Part shown: positions 6,560-9,998 of the stretch, one piece after another | How positions within the stretch are numbered: the first letter of the stretch is position 1 | How the letters are laid out: each line of letters starts with the position of its first letter | Translations under genes and position numbers: made by a program | Assembly: GCA_002339265.1 (NCBI GenBank) | Contig: DDKG01000119.1 | Location: forward strand, 1 to 9,998 | Source of the DNA: Massilia sp. UBA2604 | Lineage (GTDB): Bacteria; Pseudomonadota; Gammaproteobacteria; Burkholderiales; Burkholderiaceae_D | DNA length: 9,998 nt | Direction of reading: 5' to 3' | The notes under the pieces: model-generated | Database searches by the model: none | Seen by the model: only the letters and a program-made list of their open reading frames with translations | What the model was told of the DNA's origin: nothing

Positions 6560-9088
6560 ATGCCCAGCAAGAAATCCAGGAACATGGCCGAAGACGGCTA
6601 CGTCCACGTGCGCGGCGCACGCGAACACAATCTGAAAAACGTCGACCTCGACATCCCGCGCGGGCAATTGGTGGTATTCACCGGAGTGTCGGGGTCAGGT
6701 AAATCCTCGCTAGCCTTCGGCACCCTCTATGCGGAAGCCCAGCGGCGCTACCTGGAATCGGTGTCGCCCTATGCGCGCCGCCTGTTCCACCAGATGCCGG
6801 TGCCCGAGGTCGACGAGATCGAAGGCTTGCCGCCGGCCGTCGCCCTGCAGCAGCAGCGCGGCACGCCGACCGCGCGCTCGTCGGTCGGCAGCGTCAGCAC
6901 CCTGTCGAATTCCCTGCGCATGCTGTACTCGCGCGCCGGCGATTATCCGGAAGGGCAGGAACTGCTGTATGCCGAATCGTTCTCTCCCAATACTCCGCAA
7001 GGCGCCTGTCCGCGCTGCTCGGGACTGGGCCGCATCTACGACGTGACCGAACAGTCGATGGTGCCGGACGACAGCCTCACGATCCGCGAGCGCGCGATCG
7101 CCGCCTGGCCGCCGGCCTGGCACGGCCAGAACCTGCGCGACATCCTGGTCACCCTCGGCTACGACGTCGACACCCCGTGGAGAGAGCTGCCCAAGAAGGA
7201 CCGCGACTGGATCCTGTACACGGACGAGAGCCCGACGGTGCCGGTCTACGCAGGCCTGACCCCGAAGGAGACCAAGGCGGCCCTCAGGCGCAAGGACCCG
7301 CCCAGCTACCAGGGCACCTTTACCGGCGTGCGGCGCTACGTGATGCAGACCTTCGCCAACACCGAAAGCGCCTCGATGAAGAAGCGCGTGGCGCGCTACA
7401 TGGTCAGCAACGCCTGCCCGGAATGCGAAGGCAAGCGCCTGCGCCGCGAATCGCTGTCGGTCACCTTCGCCGGCCATGACATCGCCGAGATCTCGCGCCT
7501 GCCGCTGGCGCGGCTGGCCGAACTGCTCCAGCCCTATGCCGAAGGCAAGGAGAAGGACAAGCAGCATCTGTACGACGAGCAGCTGATCGTGCGCCGCCGC
7601 ATCGCCCAGGATCTGGCCGCGCGCCTGGAGGTGCTGCTGGCGCTGGGCCTGGGCTACCTGGCGCTGGAGCGCAGCACGCCGACCCTGTCGCCGGGCGAAC
7701 TACAGCGCCTGCGCCTGGCCACGCAAGTGCGATCCAGCCTGTTCGGCGTCGTCTACGTGCTGGATGAACCGTCGAGCGGCCTGCATCCGGCCGACACCGA
7801 AGCCCTGCTCGATGCGCTGGCCCAGCTGAAGGCGGCCGGCAATTCGCTGTTCGTGGTCGAGCACGCGCTGGACGTGATCCGGCACGCCGATTGGCTGGTC
7901 GACGTCGGCCCGCTGGCCGGCGAGCGTGGCGGCCAGGTGCTCTACAGCGGCGTGCCGCAAGGCCTGCGCAAGATCGAGGCATCGCAGACCCGGCGCTACC
8001 TGTTCGGCGAGGCGCCGCCGCCGCAGCGCACGCCGCGCGAACCCACCGGCTGGCTGAAACTCGCCGGCGTCCATCGCAACAACCTCCGTGACCTGGAAGT
8101 CGCTTTCCCGCTCGGTGTGCTGACCAGCGTGACCGGTGTGTCGGGCTCGGGCAAGTCGAGCCTCGTGAGCCAGGTGCTGGTCGAACTGGTGGGCCAGGCC
8201 CTGGGGCAGGGCGGCGCGGCGCAGGACGAGCAGCCGGACGAACCGGACCTGGAGCGCGAGGAAGCGCTGCCGCTCGAGGGCCGTATCGTGTCCGGCATGG
8301 AGGGCGTGCGGCGCCTGGTGCGGGTCGACCAGAAGCCGATTGGCCGCACGCCGCGCTCGAACCTGGCCACCTACACCGGCCTGTTTGACCAGGTGAGGAA
8401 GCTGTTCGCCGCCACCAAGGACGCCAAGAAGCGCCGCTACGACGCCGGCCGCTTCTCGTTCAACGTCGCCAAGGGCCGCTGCGAGCATTGCGCCGGCGAG
8501 GGTTTCGTGATGGTCGAGCTGCTGTTTCTGCCCAGCGTCTACGCGCCGTGCCCGACCTGCGAAGGGGCGCGCTACAACGCCGAGACGCTGCAGGTGACCT
8601 ACCGCGGAAAAAACATCGCCGAGGTGCTGGGCATGACGGTGGGCGAGGCGATCGAGTTCTTCAAGGACGAACCCCTGGTCGAGCGCTCGCTGGAAGTGCT
8701 CAATGAGGTCGGCCTCGACTACCTGCGCCTGGGCCAGCCGGCCACCGAACTGTCGGGCGGCGAGGCGCAGCGCATCAAGCTGGCGTCCGAACTGCAGCGC
8801 GCCACGCGCGGCAATGCGCTGTACGTACTGGACGAGCCGACCACCGGCCTGCACCCGGTCGACGCCGACCGACTGATGGTCCAATTGAACCGCCTGGTCG
8901 ACACCGGCAACACCGTGATCGTGGTCGAGCACACGATGCGGGTGGTGGCCGGCAGCGATTGGGTGATCGATGTCGGCCCCGGCGCGGGCGACGAGGGCGG
9001 TTCGATCGTGGCGTCCGGCCCGCCGCAAGAAGTCGCGCGTAACAAGAAAAGTCGCACCGCGCGCTACCTCTTGGCGCAGATGGATTAG
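6560..9088 (+). CDS. uvrA: UvrA paralog lacking the UvrB-binding region (class III / UvrA2-like excinuclease ATPase)
   Basis: This is an 842-residue tandem ABC ATPase of the UvrA family, which binds damaged or drug-modified DNA. Module I has Walker A GVSGSGKSS (42-50), cysteine pairs C150/C153 and C286/C289, a signature reading LSPGELQR and Walker B VLDEP (400-404). Module II has Walker A GVSGSGKSS (526-534), the canonical zinc finger C641-x2-C644-x19-C664-x2-C667, signature LSGGEAQR (731-738) and Walker B VLDEP (756-760). Canonical UvrA is about 940 residues. The shortage is after LRMLYSRAG (about 119-127), where the UvrB-binding domain normally sits, so standard UvrB hand-off is unlikely. 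The Deinococcus UvrA2 and Streptomyces DrrC proteins share this reduction, suggesting damage tolerance or self-resistance rather than core repair. Start ATG 6560 has GGAGG at 6551-6555 with a short 4-base spacer; ATG 6584 is a possible alternative. Not clearly linked in function to its neighbours. Confidence 0.92.
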   Translation: MPSKKSRNMAEDGYVHVRGAREHNLKNVDLDIPRGQLVVFTGVSGSGKSSLAFGTLYAEAQRRYLESVSPYARRLFHQMPVPEVDEIEGLPPAVALQQQRGTPTARSSVGSVSTLSNSLRMLYSRAGDYPEGQELLYAESFSPNTPQGACPRCSGLGRIYDVTEQSMVPDDSLTIRERAIAAWPPAWHGQNLRDILVTLGYDVDTPWRELPKKDRDWILYTDESPTVPVYAGLTPKETKAALRRKDPPSYQGTFTGVRRYVMQTFANTESASMKKRVARYMVSNACPECEGKRLRRESLSVTFAGHDIAEISRLPLARLAELLQPYAEGKEKDKQHLYDEQLIVRRRIAQDLAARLEVLLALGLGYLALERSTPTLSPGELQRLRLATQVRSSLFGVVYVLDEPSSGLHPADTEALLDALAQLKAAGNSLFVVEHALDVIRHADWLVDVGPLAGERGGQVLYSGVPQGLRKIEASQTRRYLFGEAPPPQRTPREPTGWLKLAGVHRNNLRDLEVAFPLGVLTSVTGVSGSGKSSLVSQVLVELVGQALGQGGAAQDEQPDEPDLEREEALPLEGRIVSGMEGVRRLVRVDQKPIGRTPRSNLATYTGLFDQVRKLFAATKDAKKRRYDAGRFSFNVAKGRCEHCAGEGFVMVELLFLPSVYAPCPTCEGARYNAETLQVTYRGKNIAEVLGMTVGEAIEFFKDEPLVERSLEVLNEVGLDYLRLGQPATELSGGEAQRIKLASELQRATRGNALYVLDEPTTGLHPVDADRLMVQLNRLVDTGNTVIVVEHTMRVVAGSDWVIDVGPGAGDEGGSIVASGPPQEVARNKKSRTARYLLAQMD

Positions 9089-9100
9089 TCGAAGTCGAGG

Positions 9101-9130
9101 AAGCCGGCGCACTGAACAGTGCGCGGGTTT
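9101..9130 (+). terminator. Hairpin after the uvrA-like gene, probable intrinsic terminator
   Basis: GCGCACTG (9107-9114) and CAGTGCGC (9117-9124) are perfect 8-bp arms around AA. Pairing can extend past one G-G mismatch using AAGCC and GGTTT. The stem begins 13 bp after the uvrA-like stop and ends in GGGTTT, a short T tail. Very G+C-rich and well placed, so termination is likely, though the T run is short. Confidence 0.6.
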
Positions 9131-9263
9131 CCGTATCCATTTTGATAAGATCGTTCCCTTGCCAACCGGAGCGCGCTTGCGCACGACCGTGCCACTTTCG
9201 TGTGCGCTAAATTTCACACTTGCGTTACACTTAGGATATTTTTTTTCTAACAGAACAACAGGC
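9131..9263 (+). promoter_or_regulatory. Upstream region of the CHASE3 sensor gene
   Basis: This gap between the terminator and the sensor gene becomes A+T-rich close to the gene, with a run of eight T at 9239-9246 and TTACACTTAGGATATT just before it. A promoter is expected here, but no pair of hexamers with normal spacing stands out. GCGCAC (9179-9184) and GTGCGC (9202-9207) form an inverted repeat around 17 bases that could be an operator or hairpin. Confidence 0.3.
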
Positions 9264-9998
9264 ATGGCCGGTCCAACCATCGAAAACAGCGAGTTTCGCC
9301 GCATCCTTACCCGCAATGTCGCGCTGCCGCTAGGCATGAGTATTGTTAGCGCGATCGTGTTTGTGGGCATCATCGCCTACCTGATCAATAGCCTGACCTG
9401 GGTCGAGCATTCCCAGAAGGTGATCGGCGGCGCCCACGAAATCCGCAAGCTGTCGGCCGAGATGGAATCGGGCATGCGCGGCTACCTGCTGGCGGGCGAC
9501 GAGGAATTTCTTTCCCCCTACGTCCTATCCCGGCAACGCATGACGTCCAGCCTGGAATCGCTGAGCGAACTGGTCAAGGACAATATTGCCCAGGCCGAGC
9601 GACTGACCCGCATCACCCAGACCCAGAAGCAGTGGGAAGAGTTCGCCAGCGACATGATCCAGCGCCGCCGCGCCAACGACATCAGCTATATCGATGCCGT
9701 GACCAGCGGCCGCGGCAAGGCGCTCACCGACGAGATGCGCCGCAACTTCGACCTGGTGCTGGCGTCCGAAATGCGCCTGCTGCAGGAGCGCAGCGATTCG
9801 GCGCGCAGCACCACCTTCTGGTCGGTGGCCGCCTTCCTGATCCTGTCCGCGATCGTCGGCGGCAGCCTGGCCGCCTTCGGCCGGCGCCAGCTGGTGCACC
9901 TGTCCGACACCTATAACGAGGTGCTGGGGCACGAGGCCGAGCACAACGAAAAGCTGCGCCACCAGGACTGGCTGCGCACCGGCCAGAACGAACTCAAT
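9264..9998 (+). CDS. CHASE3-domain membrane sensor, N-terminal part (probable histidine kinase; cut by right window edge)
   Basis: The frame from ATG 9264 stays open for 245 codons to the edge. Residues about 20-43 form a first membrane helix, about 44-180 a periplasmic helical CHASE3 domain, and about 184-206 a second helix. The CHASE3 hallmark SAEMESGMRGYLLAGDEEF occurs at 64-82, matching the family's glutamate, glycine, arginine-glycine-tyrosine pattern. After the second helix a charged, probably coiled-coil linker runs to HQDWLRTGQNEL (233-244), a junction often followed by GAF, histidine kinase and receiver domains in beta- and gammaproteobacteria. The output domain is therefore predicted, not seen; a cyclase or chemoreceptor is possible. 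An obvious HAMP domain is not evident. The Shine-Dalgarno is weak (AGG close to the start), but the position before the membrane helix fits. Confidence 0.85.
   Translation, partial: MAGPTIENSEFRRILTRNVALPLGMSIVSAIVFVGIIAYLINSLTWVEHSQKVIGGAHEIRKLSAEMESGMRGYLLAGDEEFLSPYVLSRQRMTSSLESLSELVKDNIAQAERLTRITQTQKQWEEFASDMIQRRRANDISYIDAVTSGRGKALTDEMRRNFDLVLASEMRLLQERSDSARSTTFWSVAAFLILSAIVGGSLAAFGRRQLVHLSDTYNEVLGHEAEHNEKLRHQDWLRTGQNELN

Noticed and set aside
4626..6620. Minus-strand open frame of 664 codons
   Set aside because: It covers the antisense of two well-supported genes (stress flavoprotein and glycosyltransferase), is low-complexity in Arg, Gln and Ala, and matches no domain.
7700..9373. Minus-strand open frame of 557 codons
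   Set aside because: It is antisense to the UvrA-like gene and runs across the hairpin into the sensor gene; composition is shadow-like.
1..9998. Mobile element, CRISPR, tRNA or prophage content
   Set aside because: No transposase or integrase motif, no spaced repeat array, no cloverleaf-like segment, and no terminal inverted repeats with target duplications were seen.

Overview
The window is high-G+C bacterial DNA with tightly packed genes. Protein content and codon use suggest a betaproteobacterium of the order Burkholderiales, most likely Oxalobacteraceae (Massilia, Telluria or Janthinobacterium-like). That placement is inferred from gene families and was not tested by a search.

Left part (1-4526): a cyanophycin locus. 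The minus strand carries the N-terminal 487 codons of a cyanophycin synthetase (cphA), cut by the left edge. Diverging from it across a 308-bp intergenic region is a plus-strand pair. The first gene encodes an MsbA-type ABC exporter with an unusual cytosolic front end (a PH/GRAM-like stretch plus a four-cysteine zinc ribbon). The second, starting on the base after the exporter's stop codon, encodes a DUF1854 protein. Both are known companions of cyanophycin synthetase in Burkholderiales, but their biochemical role is not established. This is the most interesting part of the window. The intergenic region contains a perfect GTACAGC-N6-GCTGTAC inverted repeat and a leader hairpin that could be regulatory.

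Middle part (4527-6470): after a 135-bp gap with three small inverted repeats come a general-stress-type pyridoxamine 5'-phosphate oxidase-fold flavoprotein and, 24 bp later, a GTG-started GT1 glycosyltransferase resembling the rhamnosyltransferase RhlB. They are probably co-transcribed.

Right part (6471-9998): a perfect 12-bp tandem duplication precedes an 842-residue UvrA paralog. It lacks the UvrB-binding region and has a variant signature motif in its first ATPase module. A strong hairpin follows it. The window ends inside a CHASE3-domain membrane sensor, probably the N-terminus of a histidine kinase, cut by the right edge.

I saw no tRNA, rRNA, CRISPR array, insertion sequence or prophage. 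Long open frames antisense to cphA, to the glycosyltransferase region and to uvrA are shadows of high-G+C codon use.
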